64,000 bases of DNA from Lentzea nigeriaca (GTDB lineage Bacteria; Actinomycetota; Actinomycetes; Mycobacteriales; Pseudonocardiaceae): NCBI RefSeq assembly GCF_016907955.1, contig NZ_JAFBCX010000019.1, forward strand, positions 1 to 64,000, in the 5' to 3' direction. Below, one piece after another: positions 55,374-63,160 of this stretch. The notes beneath the pieces were generated by a model. That model saw only the letters and a list, made by a program, of their open reading frames with translations. It was not told the origin of the DNA and made no database searches. The translations under genes and the position numbers were made by a program. The number at the start of each line of letters is the position of its first letter. The stretch's first letter is position 1.

Positions 55374-55439
55374 CTGCCTGTCCTTGCAACGAGTCTTTTG
55401 CGGACGAAGTCAAAAGACTCGTTGCAAGGACGCAGGCAG
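55374..55439. terminator. Long perfect hairpin between convergent genes
   Basis: A 20-bp perfect stem (55381-55400 with 55411-55430, arms beginning TCCTTGCAACGAGTC and CAAAAGACTCGTTGC, 10-nt loop) extended past a 2-nt bulge by CTGCCTG (55374-55380)/CAGGCAG (55433-55439). It starts at the permease operon stop, between it and the zur gene, and could end transcription on both strands. No U-tract follows on the plus strand. Confidence 0.8.
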
Positions 55440-55451
55440 AGGGCATCGCTG

Positions 55452-55478
55452 CCGACTGATATATCGGATATCAGTCGG
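55452..55478. repeat. AT-rich perfect palindrome CCGACTGATAT...ATATCAGTCGG
   Basis: 11-bp perfect arms (55452-55462, 55468-55478) around ATCGG. Just 13 nt after the long hairpin and 3 nt beyond the zur stop. Its 18-base core ACTGATATATCGGATATC recurs exactly at 60190-60207 on the other strand. It may be a second terminator for zur, but its repetition elsewhere hints at a repeat family. Confidence 0.75.
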
Positions 55479-55480
55479 AG

Positions 55481-55882
55481 TCAGGCCTTCTTGAGCTTGG
55501 CCGTGCACTCCGCGCACGTGCCGAAGATCTCGACGGTGTGGCTCACCTCGGAGAAGCCGTTCTCGGCAGCCACGCGGTCCGCCCACTTCTCGACGGCGGG
55601 GCCCTCCACCTCGACCGTGCGGCCGCAGTGGCGGCACACCAGGTGATGGTGGTGGTGGGCCGAGCAACGGCGGTAGATGGCCTCGCCCGAGTCGGTGCGC
55701 AGGACGTCGACCTGGCCCGCGTCCGCCAGCGACTGCAGGGTGCGGTAGACGGTGGTCAGGCCGATGCCCTCGCCTCGGCGGCGCAGTTCCTCGTGCAGTT
55801 CCTGGGCGCTGCGGAAGTCGTCGAGCTGGTCGAGCAGGTTCGAGACCGCCGTGCGCTGCTTGGTGGACCTGAGTCCGGTCAC
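55481..55882 (-). CDS. zur: Zinc uptake regulator Zur (Fur family)
   Basis: 133 residues. Winged-helix N-terminus (TKQRTAVSNLLDQLDDFRSAQELHEELRR ... GLTTVYRTLQSLADAGQVDVL), the metal-binding HHHHHLVCRHCGRTVEVEG and the second structural-zinc pair TCAECTAKLKK. The gene pair smtB-zur overlapping by 4 nt, next to glyS, is that of mycobacterial Rv2358-furB, whose product is the zinc repressor. So Zur is preferred over Fur or FurA. Confidence 0.93.
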   Translation of the reverse strand: MTGLRSTKQRTAVSNLLDQLDDFRSAQELHEELRRRGEGIGLTTVYRTLQSLADAGQVDVLRTDSGEAIYRRCSAHHHHHLVCRHCGRTVEVEGPAVEKWADRVAAENGFSEVSHTVEIFGTCAECTAKLKKA

Positions 55883-56229
55883 AACTTCTCCTCGACGTGC
55901 GTCACTGCGTCCACCACGATGTGCGCCAGGTGTTCGTCCACGAGCCGGTAGACGACCTCGCGGCCGTGCCGTTCGCCGTGCACCACACCCGCCGACTTGA
56001 GCACCCGCAGATGCTGGCTGATCAGCGGCTGGGCGACACCCAGCGCCTCGACCAGTTCGTGCACGCAGCGGTCGTGCTCGCGCAGTTGCAGCACGATGGC
56101 GATGCGGACCGGGGCGGCGAGGGCGCGCAGCAGATCACCTGCCTCGGCCAGGGTGTGCGCGGCTCTGGGCGGCGCGGGTGCCGGGGCCTCGCGTTCGGGG
56201 GAGTGCTCGCCGTGCAGCTGGACGGTCAT
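55879..56229 (-). CDS. smtB: ArsR/SmtB-type zinc-sensing repressor
   Basis: 116 residues from ATG 56229. ArsR winged helix: RALAAPVRIAIVLQLREHDRCVHELVEALGVAQPLISQHLRVLKSAGVV. The C-terminal helix DEHLAHIVVDAVTHVEE keeps D, H, H and E in SmtB spacing (DxHx10HxxE), the alpha5 zinc site, so zinc sensing is well supported. Overlaps zur by 4 nt; in mycobacteria the SmtB product represses the pair until zinc is high. Confidence 0.92.
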   Translation of the reverse strand: MTVQLHGEHSPEREAPAPAPPRAAHTLAEAGDLLRALAAPVRIAIVLQLREHDRCVHELVEALGVAQPLISQHLRVLKSAGVVHGERHGREVVYRLVDEHLAHIVVDAVTHVEEKL

Positions 56230-56240
56230 GGCGGCACACC

Positions 56241-56519
56241 TCACCTGGTAGGGATTTTCACAACCAATTCTACGGTGATGACGAGCAACACCAGCAGGAC
56301 CACCACGCGCAACGTGCGTTGAGCTGGGGAAAGGACCCTCCAGGTGGCCGCGAGCAGCACCCCGGCACCGATGATCAGCACGCCTAAGAGCGCCGCGCCC
56401 ACCGTGCCGCCCACCAGGACGCCGGTGAGGAACAGCCCGAGCACGAGCAGGAACGCCACCACCGGGCGGACGCGTGCCAGCGGGCCGTCGCCGGGCAGCA
56501 GAGGGCGCTTGGAGGTCAC
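56241..56519 (-). CDS. Small membrane protein at head of smtB-zur operon
   Basis: 92 residues from GTG 56519. Three predicted hydrophobic spans (VVAFLLVLGLFLTGVLVGG; LGVLIIGAGVLLAATW; VVVLLVLLVITVELVV) between short basic loops. 11 nt upstream of smtB and on the same strand, so probably the first gene of the smtB-zur transcript. No family recognised beyond small actinobacterial DUF6703-like membrane proteins. Confidence 0.72.
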   Translation of the reverse strand: MTSKRPLLPGDGPLARVRPVVAFLLVLGLFLTGVLVGGTVGAALLGVLIIGAGVLLAATWRVLSPAQRTLRVVVLLVLLVITVELVVKIPTR

Positions 56520-56536
56520 CGTGTCATCCTTGCACC

Positions 56537-56914
56537 GTGCTGCTCGTGTGCCGTTTCCGCGTATCCGACCCTGAGGCGTTTACCTCGCGGGTGGAGCACG
56601 CGCTGAAGCTCCTGACCGCTCAGCCGGGGTGCGGGAAGGGCACGCTGGCTCGGTCCACGGACGAGGACGACCGATGGGTGCTGACGGTCGAGTTCGAGTC
56701 CGTGGTGGCTTATCGGCGTGCGATGTCGCCGTTCCCCGTGCGCGAACACGTGATCCCGCTGCTGTCCGAGGCGCTGACCGACGAGCCCGCGATGTACGAG
56801 CCGGCGTTGACCAGCGTCGACGGCCAGGTCGAGACGCACACGAGCCTGCTCGCCGAGGACGCGTTCACCGTGCGGCTCGGCGAGGCGGCAGGGCCTGCGA
56901 CTCCCCGCAGTTAG
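56537..56914 (+). CDS. Antibiotic biosynthesis monooxygenase-like (ABM) protein
   Basis: 125 residues from GTG 56537. Ferredoxin-like ABM fold: LVCRFRVSDPEAFTSRVEHALKLLTAQPGCGKGTLARSTDEDDRWVLTVEFES and YRRAMSPFPVREHVIPLLSEAL. A short protein of this type sits at the same place in mycobacteria (Rv2360c). Catalytic role unknown. Its stop overlaps the convergent TPR gene stop (TTAG). Confidence 0.82.
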   Translation: MLLVCRFRVSDPEAFTSRVEHALKLLTAQPGCGKGTLARSTDEDDRWVLTVEFESVVAYRRAMSPFPVREHVIPLLSEALTDEPAMYEPALTSVDGQVETHTSLLAEDAFTVRLGEAAGPATPRS

Positions 56915-57588
56915 TTCTGGGCGGCGATGGCTTCCATCTCCTCGACCCATTCCTCGTGCGAGTCGTGGGGCAGGAGTGCCAACGCCCTGCGTGCGGCTTC
57001 GGCGGCTTCTTCCTTGCGCCCCAACGCGTGCAGGGTCTTGGCCTTGCCGCTCTCCGCGTACGCCTCCGGGGTCTTCTCGAAGGCTTCCAGCGCCTCGTCG
57101 AAGCGCTCGTTCTCGTAGTAGTACCAACCGAGGTTGTTGTACAGCGGGCCGAGCCACCGCGACAGTTCCGGGTTCGCCTCGACCAGTTCGAGGCCCTGCT
57201 TCGTCCACTTCTCGGGGTCGTCGACCAGTGACGCCATGTGCGCGGCGTCGACCGCCAGCGACAGGTCGCCGCGCGTCTTGGCCAGGATGAACGCCGCCAC
57301 GAACAGCGGTTGCGCGGCCTCCGGATCGCCGCCGGAGCGGTGCAGCCTGCCGCGTTCGAGCAGCACGCGCACCCGGCCCGTCGAGTCGGGCGCGACGAGG
57401 GTCTCCGCCTCGTCGACCAGGGTGTGACCTGCGGCGAAGTTGTCGCGCAGGCCCTCGACGCGGGCGAGCTGCGTCAGCACCTCCGCGCGTTCGTCGTCGC
57501 TCTGCACGTTGCCCAGGAACGCGCGGAACCTCGCCTCGGTGCCGTCGAGGTCGGCGAAGTCCCACAGCTCTCGCAGCCGGTCTTCCAT
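56911..57588 (-). CDS. Tetratricopeptide-repeat protein
   Basis: 225 residues from ATG 57588. Four to five TPR units, the clearest being PLYNNLGWYYYENERFDEALEAFEKTPEAYAE and KTLHALGRKEEAAEAARRALALLP. No signal or catalytic domain. Likely a protein-protein scaffold. It is divergent from glyS. Confidence 0.87.
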   Translation of the reverse strand: MEDRLRELWDFADLDGTEARFRAFLGNVQSDDERAEVLTQLARVEGLRDNFAAGHTLVDEAETLVAPDSTGRVRVLLERGRLHRSGGDPEAAQPLFVAAFILAKTRGDLSLAVDAAHMASLVDDPEKWTKQGLELVEANPELSRWLGPLYNNLGWYYYENERFDEALEAFEKTPEAYAESGKAKTLHALGRKEEAAEAARRALALLPHDSHEEWVEEMEAIAAQN

Positions 57589-57670
57589 TCGTGCAGCGTA
57601 AGGCTCCGGTCGCCCGTTCGGGGCGCAACGTGACGGGCTAGGCTGTGGCCCCCCGAATCTGATTCCCCCG

Positions 57671-59068
57671 ATGGAGTTCCCGTTGGCCGCCGATCGCATC
57701 GAGACCGTTGTCAGCCTCTGCAAGCGCAGGGGGTTCGTCTACCCGTGTGGGGAGATCTACGGCGGTACCCGCTCGGCGTGGGACTACGGGCCTCTGGGCG
57801 TCGAGCTCAAGGACAACATCAAGCGCCAGTGGTGGAACTTCATGGTCCGCGGCCGCGAGGACGTCGTGGGCCTCGACTCGTCGGTCATCCTGCCGCGTGA
57901 CGTGTGGGTCGCCTCCGGTCACGTCGAGGCGTTCGTCGACCCGCTGATCGAGTGCGAGTCGTGCCACAAGCGGTTCCGCGCGGACACGCTGTCGGAGGAG
58001 TACGCGGAGCGCACCGGCAAGGAGGTCGCCGAGGGCGACGTGTCGGACGTGCCGTGCCCCAACTGCGGCGTGCGCGGCAAGTACACCGCGCCGAAGATGT
58101 TCAACGGTCTGCTGAAGACGCACCTCGGTCCGGTCGAGACCGAGGAGGGCCTGCACTACCTGCGCCCCGAGACCGCGCAGGGCATCTTCACGAACTTCCT
58201 GAACGTGCAGACGACGTCGCGCAAGAAGCCGCCCTTCGGCATCGGCCAGATCGGCAAGTCGTTCCGCAACGAGATCACGCCGGGCAACTTCATCTTCCGC
58301 ACCCGCGAGTTCGAGCAGATGGAGATGGAGTTCTTCGTCGAGCCAGGGACGGACGAAGAGTGGCACCAGTACTGGATCGACGAGCGCACCCGCTGGTACA
58401 CGGATCTGGGCATCGCGAAGGAGAACCTGCGGCACTACGAGCACCCGCAGGAGAAGCTCTCGCACTACTCGAAGCGCACCGTCGACATCGAGTACCGCTT
58501 CCAGTTCGGCGGCCAGGAGTGGGGTGAGCTCGAGGGCATCGCGAACCGCACCGACTTCGACCTCACGACGCACTCGAACGCCTCCGGCGTCGACCTGTCG
58601 TACTTCGACCAGGCCACGAACTCGCGCTACAAGCCGTTCGTGATCGAGCCGGCAGCCGGTGTCGGCCGCCCGATGATGGCGTTCCTGCTGGAGGCCTACG
58701 TCGAGGACGAGGCGCCGAACGCCAAGGGCGGCGTGGACAAGCGGGTGGTGCTGAAGCTCGACAGGCGGCTGGCGCCGGTGAAGGTCGCCGTGCTGCCGCT
58801 GTCGCGCAACGCGGAGCTGTCGCCCAAGGCCCGCGACCTGGCGACGGCGCTGCGCCGCCACTGGAACGTCGACTTCGACGACGCCGGTGCCATCGGCCGC
58901 CGCTACCGCCGTCAGGACGAGATCGGCACGCCGTTCTGCGTGACGGTCGACTTCGACACGCTCACCGACCACGCCGTGACGGTGCGGGAGCGCGACACGA
59001 TGTCGCAGGAGCGGGTCGCGATGGACCAGCTCGAGTCGTACCTGGCCGCTCGCCTGATCGGCTGCTGA
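57671..59068 (+). CDS. glyS: Glycyl-tRNA synthetase (alpha2 type)
   Basis: 465 residues. Class II synthetase: motif 2 [25 protein letters not shown], motif 3 [10 protein letters not shown], glycine-binding loop [16 protein letters not shown], zinc ligands CESCHKRF ... [10 protein letters not shown], and an anticodon-binding C-terminus. Charges tRNA-Gly. Same gene order as mycobacterial glyS next to smtB-zur. Confidence 0.97.
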   Translation: MEFPLAADRIETVVSLCKRRGFVYPCGEIYGGTRSAWDYGPLGVELKDNIKRQWWNFMVRGREDVVGLDSSVILPRDVWVASGHVEAFVDPLIECESCHKRFRADTLSEEYAERTGKEVAEGDVSDVPCPNCGVRGKYTAPKMFNGLLKTHLGPVETEEGLHYLRPETAQGIFTNFLNVQTTSRKKPPFGIGQIGKSFRNEITPGNFIFRTREFEQMEMEFFVEPGTDEEWHQYWIDERTRWYTDLGIAKENLRHYEHPQEKLSHYSKRTVDIEYRFQFGGQEWGELEGIANRTDFDLTTHSNASGVDLSYFDQATNSRYKPFVIEPAAGVGRPMMAFLLEAYVEDEAPNAKGGVDKRVVLKLDRRLAPVKVAVLPLSRNAELSPKARDLATALRRHWNVDFDDAGAIGRRYRRQDEIGTPFCVTVDFDTLTDHAVTVRERDTMSQERVAMDQLESYLAARLIGC

Positions 59069-59105
59069 GAAGCGGCTCTCGCGGATTGATGGCACGCTCT
59101 GGCCG

Positions 59106-59539
59106 GTGATGATCATCGGCCGGGGCGGGCCACCGCAGTGGATTGCGGTGCACCCGGCGCGGGTCGAGTGGATCAGAGCGCGGCTGGCCGTCACGGGGTT
59201 GCTCGTGATCGGCGCGGCGGTGATGACGGCCGGGATCGGTGCGTTCCGGGGGAGTGCTTTCCGGGCTGAGCCTCGCCGCGGCGCGTTCCTGTGCGCGTGA
59301 CGGGTACGTCGACGTCAACGGGGCTCGCCTGGTTCGCAGCCTGCTCGGGGTGTGTGGGGCGGCACGATCTTCTGCGCGCTGCTCGCCGGTTTCGCCGAGG
59401 TGATGGCGCCGTCGCCGTCGGCCGCGTATCTCACGTTGCTCGCGGTGATCGTGGTGCTGGGCGGATCGCGTTCTTCACCGCGCGACGGGTGTTGCGGGGT
59501 CTGCTGAGGGGCGGGCTGGTGCTGGCGGTGGCGCGTTAG
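59106..59539 (+). pseudogene. Frameshifted membrane-protein gene
   Basis: A 434-nt stretch reads as one membrane protein only if three frames are joined: an N-terminal part with RLAVTGLLVIGAAVMTAGIG, then RDGYVDVNGARLVRSLLG after a shift near 59260, then a helix in FCALLAGFAEVMAPSPSAAY after a shift near 59350, then a closing IAFFTARRVLRGLLRGGLVL after one near 59460. At least three indels; each piece is hydrophobic and codon-like. It is bounded by glyS and the hydrolase gene, whose stop it overlaps (TTAG). A real but broken gene, or bad sequence. Confidence 0.72.
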
Positions 59540-60438
59540 CCGTTGACGCCGAGCTTCACCAGGAGAGCCTTGGAGACCGCGTTGATCGCCGTGCGCGCGG
59601 TGGTCCAGCTGCCGGTCGGGCTCGTGGTGAGGACGGCGACGGCGTAGCGGTTGTCGAGGACGCCCGCGCTGTGCAGGTAGACGTCGCTCGGCAGGTAGAA
59701 CATCCAGCCCTGCTTGGCGTAGGCGCCGCTGACCCCGAGCAGGCCGAACTGCTGGTCGAAGCCGTCGGCGGCCGTGTCAGGGGCCGACGAGAGTGCGGCG
59801 ACGATCGTGTCGCGCACCGGTGAGCCGAGGATGTAGCGGTAGAGCCGGACCATGTCGTTCGCGGTGATGACGACCTCGCCCCACTGCGACGGGTCGTCCG
59901 GGGCGTGGGTGCCGGTGAGGCCTGCCTCGGCGGCGACGCGGCCGATGGCGTCCATGCCGTCGAACCTCGTCCACAGCACGTCCATGGCCTCGTCGTCGCT
60001 GACGCTCAACGCGCGGTGGATCAGGTCCTGGTCGTCGGCGGACAACGGCTGTTGCAACGCGTCGACGGCGAGGATCAGCTTCGACAGGGACGCCGAGTAG
60101 AACGGCTGGTCGCCATGCTGCGAGATCATCTGGCCGGAGTCGAGGTCCAGGACGGCGACGCCGACGTCGGACCGGCCACCCGCGGCAGCGATATCCGATA
60201 TATCAGTAGCAGATATATTGGATACCGCACTGATGCCAGGAGAGGGCGAGCCCGTATCCGATATATCAGGGCTCGCATGCGATATATCGGGCGCGGTATC
60301 CGACGTATCGGATGTCGTATCCAATACATCGGGACCGCGCGATATATCAGCTGACGACTTCGCGTGCGCGTTGCACGGCGAGGCGTCGGGGACCACGAAA
60401 ACGGTCGCCGTGATGAGGATGATCAGAGCCCAGCGCAC
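59536..60438 (-). CDS. Secreted serine hydrolase, class A beta-lactamase-like
   Basis: 300 residues. Signal peptide ~1-25. Residues ~28-85 form a low-complexity linker of repeated D-I/T-S-D-x units (TTSDTSDTAPDISHASPDIS). The catalytic domain starts ~85: SxxK in SASLSKLILAV, a second motif SDDEA where SDN is normal, and KQGW where KTG is expected. Such variants are typical of actinobacterial beta-lactamase-fold proteins with unknown substrate; resistance cannot be predicted. The linker DNA is a repeat array. Confidence 0.82.
   Translation of the reverse strand: MRWALIILITATVFVVPDASPCNAHAKSSADISRGPDVLDTTSDTSDTAPDISHASPDISDTGSPSPGISAVSNISATDISDIAAAGGRSDVGVAVLDLDSGQMISQHGDQPFYSASLSKLILAVDALQQPLSADDQDLIHRALSVSDDEAMDVLWTRFDGMDAIGRVAAEAGLTGTHAPDDPSQWGEVVITANDMVRLYRYILGSPVRDTIVAALSSAPDTAADGFDQQFGLLGVSGAYAKQGWMFYLPSDVYLHSAGVLDNRYAVAVLTTSPTGSWTTARTAINAVSKALLVKLGVNG
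60186..60352. repeat. Array of GATATATC-type palindromic repeats in hydrolase linker
   Basis: Within ~165 nt there are at least five copies of the GATATATC core, e.g. GATATCCGATATATCAGT at 60190-60207, TATCCGATATATCAG at 60255-60269, CGATATATCGG at 60280-60290 and GATATATCAG at 60341-60350, with degenerate GTATCCAATA/CGACGTATCGG copies between. Read on the gene strand they encode the DISD-type repeats. Base composition is far more AT-rich than the neighbours. Confidence 0.8.
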
Positions 60439-60454
60439 ATCTCCAAGTTCCGTG

Positions 60455-61186
60455 TCACAGGAGCCTGGTGTCGACCTTTTCCTCCTGAGCGGTTGCTGAA
60501 GACTCTTCCCTGACCACCACGTACGCGCCGGCGCCCTGCCGTTCCGAGACCGCCTCGACGAGCTCGGTGCCGCGGTACAGCAGGCCGACGCCGTCGTCGG
60601 TGCAGTAGGTCGTCGGCAGCTGTCCGGCGCCGACGGCCTCGTGGATCTTCGGGCGGCGCTGCGCCTCGGAGTCGTAGTGGACGCCGTTGCCGTAGGGCAG
60701 GAAGCCGAGGCCGTTCGTGACGATCCGGAGGTCCGGGCCGAACGAGTCGGTCGCGCCGCCCACGTGCCAGCAGATCGAGCCCGCCGACACGCCGCTGAGC
60801 ACCACGCCCGCCTCCCACGCCTTGCAGAAGACCGGGCCGAGACCGTGCACCTCCCACACCGCGAGCAGGTTCGCGACCGAGCCGCCGCCCACCCACACGA
60901 CGTCGTGCGAGAGCACGTAGCTCTCGAGGTCGTCGGTCGGCGGCATGGTGAAGAGGTTCAGCACCGAGACCTCGACGCCCGCGACGCTGCCCGCTTCCGT
61001 CATGTTGGCGTTCATGTGCCGCTGGTCGCCGCCGGCGGTGCCGACGTAGCAGAGCCGCGGCTTGCGGCCTTCCACGCCGGAGAGGTCCAGAGCGAAGTGG
61101 ATCAGCTTGCCGAATTCGAGGAAGGTCCTGCGCCCCTGGCGCAAACCTCCGGAGGTGGCGAGGATCGTGGGCTGCTCAGCAGGCAT
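60455..61186 (-). CDS. Peptidase S51 family (dipeptidase E-like) protein
   Basis: 243 residues from ATG 61186. The nucleophile elbow GVSAGSICWHVGG carries the catalytic Ser of peptidase E/cyanophycinase. VVWVGGGSVANLLAVWEVHGL and RPKIHE are further family parts. Dipeptidase E cleaves Asp-X dipeptides in the cytoplasm. No signal peptide. 46 nt from the divergent YdcF-like gene. Confidence 0.9.
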   Translation of the reverse strand: MPAEQPTILATSGGLRQGRRTFLEFGKLIHFALDLSGVEGRKPRLCYVGTAGGDQRHMNANMTEAGSVAGVEVSVLNLFTMPPTDDLESYVLSHDVVWVGGGSVANLLAVWEVHGLGPVFCKAWEAGVVLSGVSAGSICWHVGGATDSFGPDLRIVTNGLGFLPYGNGVHYDSEAQRRPKIHEAVGAGQLPTTYCTDDGVGLLYRGTELVEAVSERQGAGAYVVVREESSATAQEEKVDTRLL

Positions 61187-61237
61187 GACGATGATCCTCG
61201 CAGGGGCGTCAACGCGACGCCCGCCCGGTCTGGAACC

Positions 61238-61912
61238 ATGCAAAGGGTGCGGACCCCACCCCTCAAACCTCTGGCCAGGATTCGTCGCATCGTGTTGCGC
61301 CTGCTCTTCGGCGCGTTGATCGTCGGTGCGCTGGTGGTGGGCGGAACGGCGTTCCGCGTGTGGCAGGTCGCGCGGGTCGACGACTGGACCAAGGCCGACA
61401 TGGCGATCGTTCTCGGCGCCGCGCAGTACAACGGTGTTCCGTCCGACGTGCTCGAAGCCCGGCTGGAGCACGCGCTCGGCCTCTTCAAGGAGGGCGTCGT
61501 CGGCTACATCGCGACGACCGGGGGCCGCCAGCCGGGTGACAACTTCACCGAGGGTCAGGTCGGCAAGATGTGGCTGGTCAAGCGCGGGGTTCCGGAGGAC
61601 CGCGTGCTGCAGGTCGGCGAGGGCGCGGACACGCTGGGCTCGCTGCGCGCCGTCGCCTCCGTGGCCGGGGAACGTGGCCTTAAGACCGCCGTGATCGTCA
61701 GTGACCCGTGGCACTCCCTGCGCGCCCGCACGATGGCCGAGGACGCCGGGCTGGAGGCGTGGACGTCACCCACACGTGTCGGTCCGAACGTGCAGACGCG
61801 TGAGACGCAGTGGTTCTACATCAAGCGCGAGACCGGAGCGTTGCTGTACTACCGCTTGATGAAGGCCCACGCCGGAGTGTTCGACGAGCTCAAGCTCCCT
61901 AAAATCGGGTGA
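61238..61912 (+). CDS. YdcF/SanA-like DUF218 membrane protein
   Basis: 224 residues from ATG 61238. One N-terminal membrane helix (~17-41), then a DUF218 domain: [43 protein letters not shown], and [38 protein letters not shown]218 proteins (SanA, YdcF) are linked to cell-envelope barrier functions; the reaction is unknown. Its stop overlaps the dgt start. Confidence 0.9.
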   Translation: MQRVRTPPLKPLARIRRIVLRLLFGALIVGALVVGGTAFRVWQVARVDDWTKADMAIVLGAAQYNGVPSDVLEARLEHALGLFKEGVVGYIATTGGRQPGDNFTEGQVGKMWLVKRGVPEDRVLQVGEGADTLGSLRAVASVAGERGLKTAVIVSDPWHSLRARTMAEDAGLEAWTSPTRVGPNVQTRETQWFYIKRETGALLYYRLMKAHAGVFDELKLPKIG

Positions 61913-63150
61913 TGGGGTACACCGGCCACGACGCGGAGCGTTTGCTCATCGAGGAACCGAAGATCGCCGTGCTGCCGGGCGCCCGCACCGACATGCGCAC
62001 ACCGTTCTCCCGTGACCGCGCCCGTGTGCTGCACTCCGCGGCGTTGCGCCGGCTCGCGGGCAAGACCCAGGTCGTCGGCCCCGGCGAGGGCTCCGAGGTC
62101 ACCGGTGTCCCGCGCACCCGGCTCACCCACTCGCTGGAGGTCGCGCAGATCGGCCGCGGCATCGGCGAGGAACTGGGCTGCGACCCGGACATCGTCGACA
62201 CCGCCGGACTCGCGCACGACATCGGCCATCCGCCGTTCGGGCACAACGGCGAGAGAGCGCTCGACGAGCTCGCCGGCCCGTGCGGTGGCTTCGAGGGCAA
62301 CGCGCAGACGTTCCGCATCCTCGCCCGCCTGGAACCCAAGTCCGCTCACGGCCTCAACCTCACTCGCGCGGTGCTCGACGCGTCGACGAAGTACCCGTGG
62401 CCGCGCACGCCGGGCACGGTGAAGTTCGGCGTGTACGACGACGACCTGGAAGTGTTCGAGTGGATGCGTGCGGATGCACCGGACTGTGAGCGGTGCATCG
62501 AGGCGCAGGTGATGGACTGGTCCGACGACGTGGCGTACTCGGTGCACGACGTCGAGGACGGCGTCCTGGCCCACCGCATCAGCCTCGGCGCGCTGGCCCG
62601 TCCCGACGAACGTGCCGCCATCGCCTCGCTCGCGGCCAAGACGTTCTCAGAGGAATCCGTCGCCACACTCGAAGCCGCCGCCGAGGAGCTGCTGAAACTG
62701 CCCGTGATCGCCTACTGGACCGAGCACGAGTACGACGGCTCTCTCGGCGCCCAGGTCGCGTTGAAGAACCTCACCAGCGAACTGGTCGGCCGGTTCGCCT
62801 CGGCAGCGGTCACCGCGACCCGCGAGGTCCACGGCGAAGGGGCCCTCACGAGGTACAACGCCTCGTTGGTGGTCCCACGGCAGGTCGTGGCGGAGGTGGC
62901 GCTGCTCAAGGCGATGGCCGTCCGGTACGTGATGAGCGATCCGGCCCGTCTCGCCATGCAGGCCGAGCAACGCGAGCTCATCGCCGACCTCGTCGCCCGG
63001 CTGATGGAGCGGCCGACGCTGCTAGACCCGGCGTTCCGCCCGTTGTTCGCGGCCGCTTCCTCTTACGCCGCACGGCTTCGCGTCGTCGTCGACCAGGTCG
63101 CGCTGCTCACCGACGCGCAGGCCGTGGCCAGGCACCGCGCATCGGCGTAG
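61912..63150 (+). CDS. dgt: Deoxyguanosinetriphosphate triphosphohydrolase-like protein
   Basis: 412 residues from ATG 61912 (GTG 61909 possible). HD motifs: [19 protein letters not shown] and [16 protein letters not shown]. Later [17 protein letters not shown] completes the metal site. Hydrolyses dNTPs to nucleoside and triphosphate. In mycobacteria dgt is followed by dnaG; here a serpin gene follows instead. Confidence 0.95.
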   Translation: MGYTGHDAERLLIEEPKIAVLPGARTDMRTPFSRDRARVLHSAALRRLAGKTQVVGPGEGSEVTGVPRTRLTHSLEVAQIGRGIGEELGCDPDIVDTAGLAHDIGHPPFGHNGERALDELAGPCGGFEGNAQTFRILARLEPKSAHGLNLTRAVLDASTKYPWPRTPGTVKFGVYDDDLEVFEWMRADAPDCERCIEAQVMDWSDDVAYSVHDVEDGVLAHRISLGALARPDERAAIASLAAKTFSEESVATLEAAAEELLKLPVIAYWTEHEYDGSLGAQVALKNLTSELVGRFASAAVTATREVHGEGALTRYNASLVVPRQVVAEVALLKAMAVRYVMSDPARLAMQAEQRELIADLVARLMERPTLLDPAFRPLFAAASSYAARLRVVVDQVALLTDAQAVARHRASA

Positions 63151-63160
63151 GTTCGAAGGC

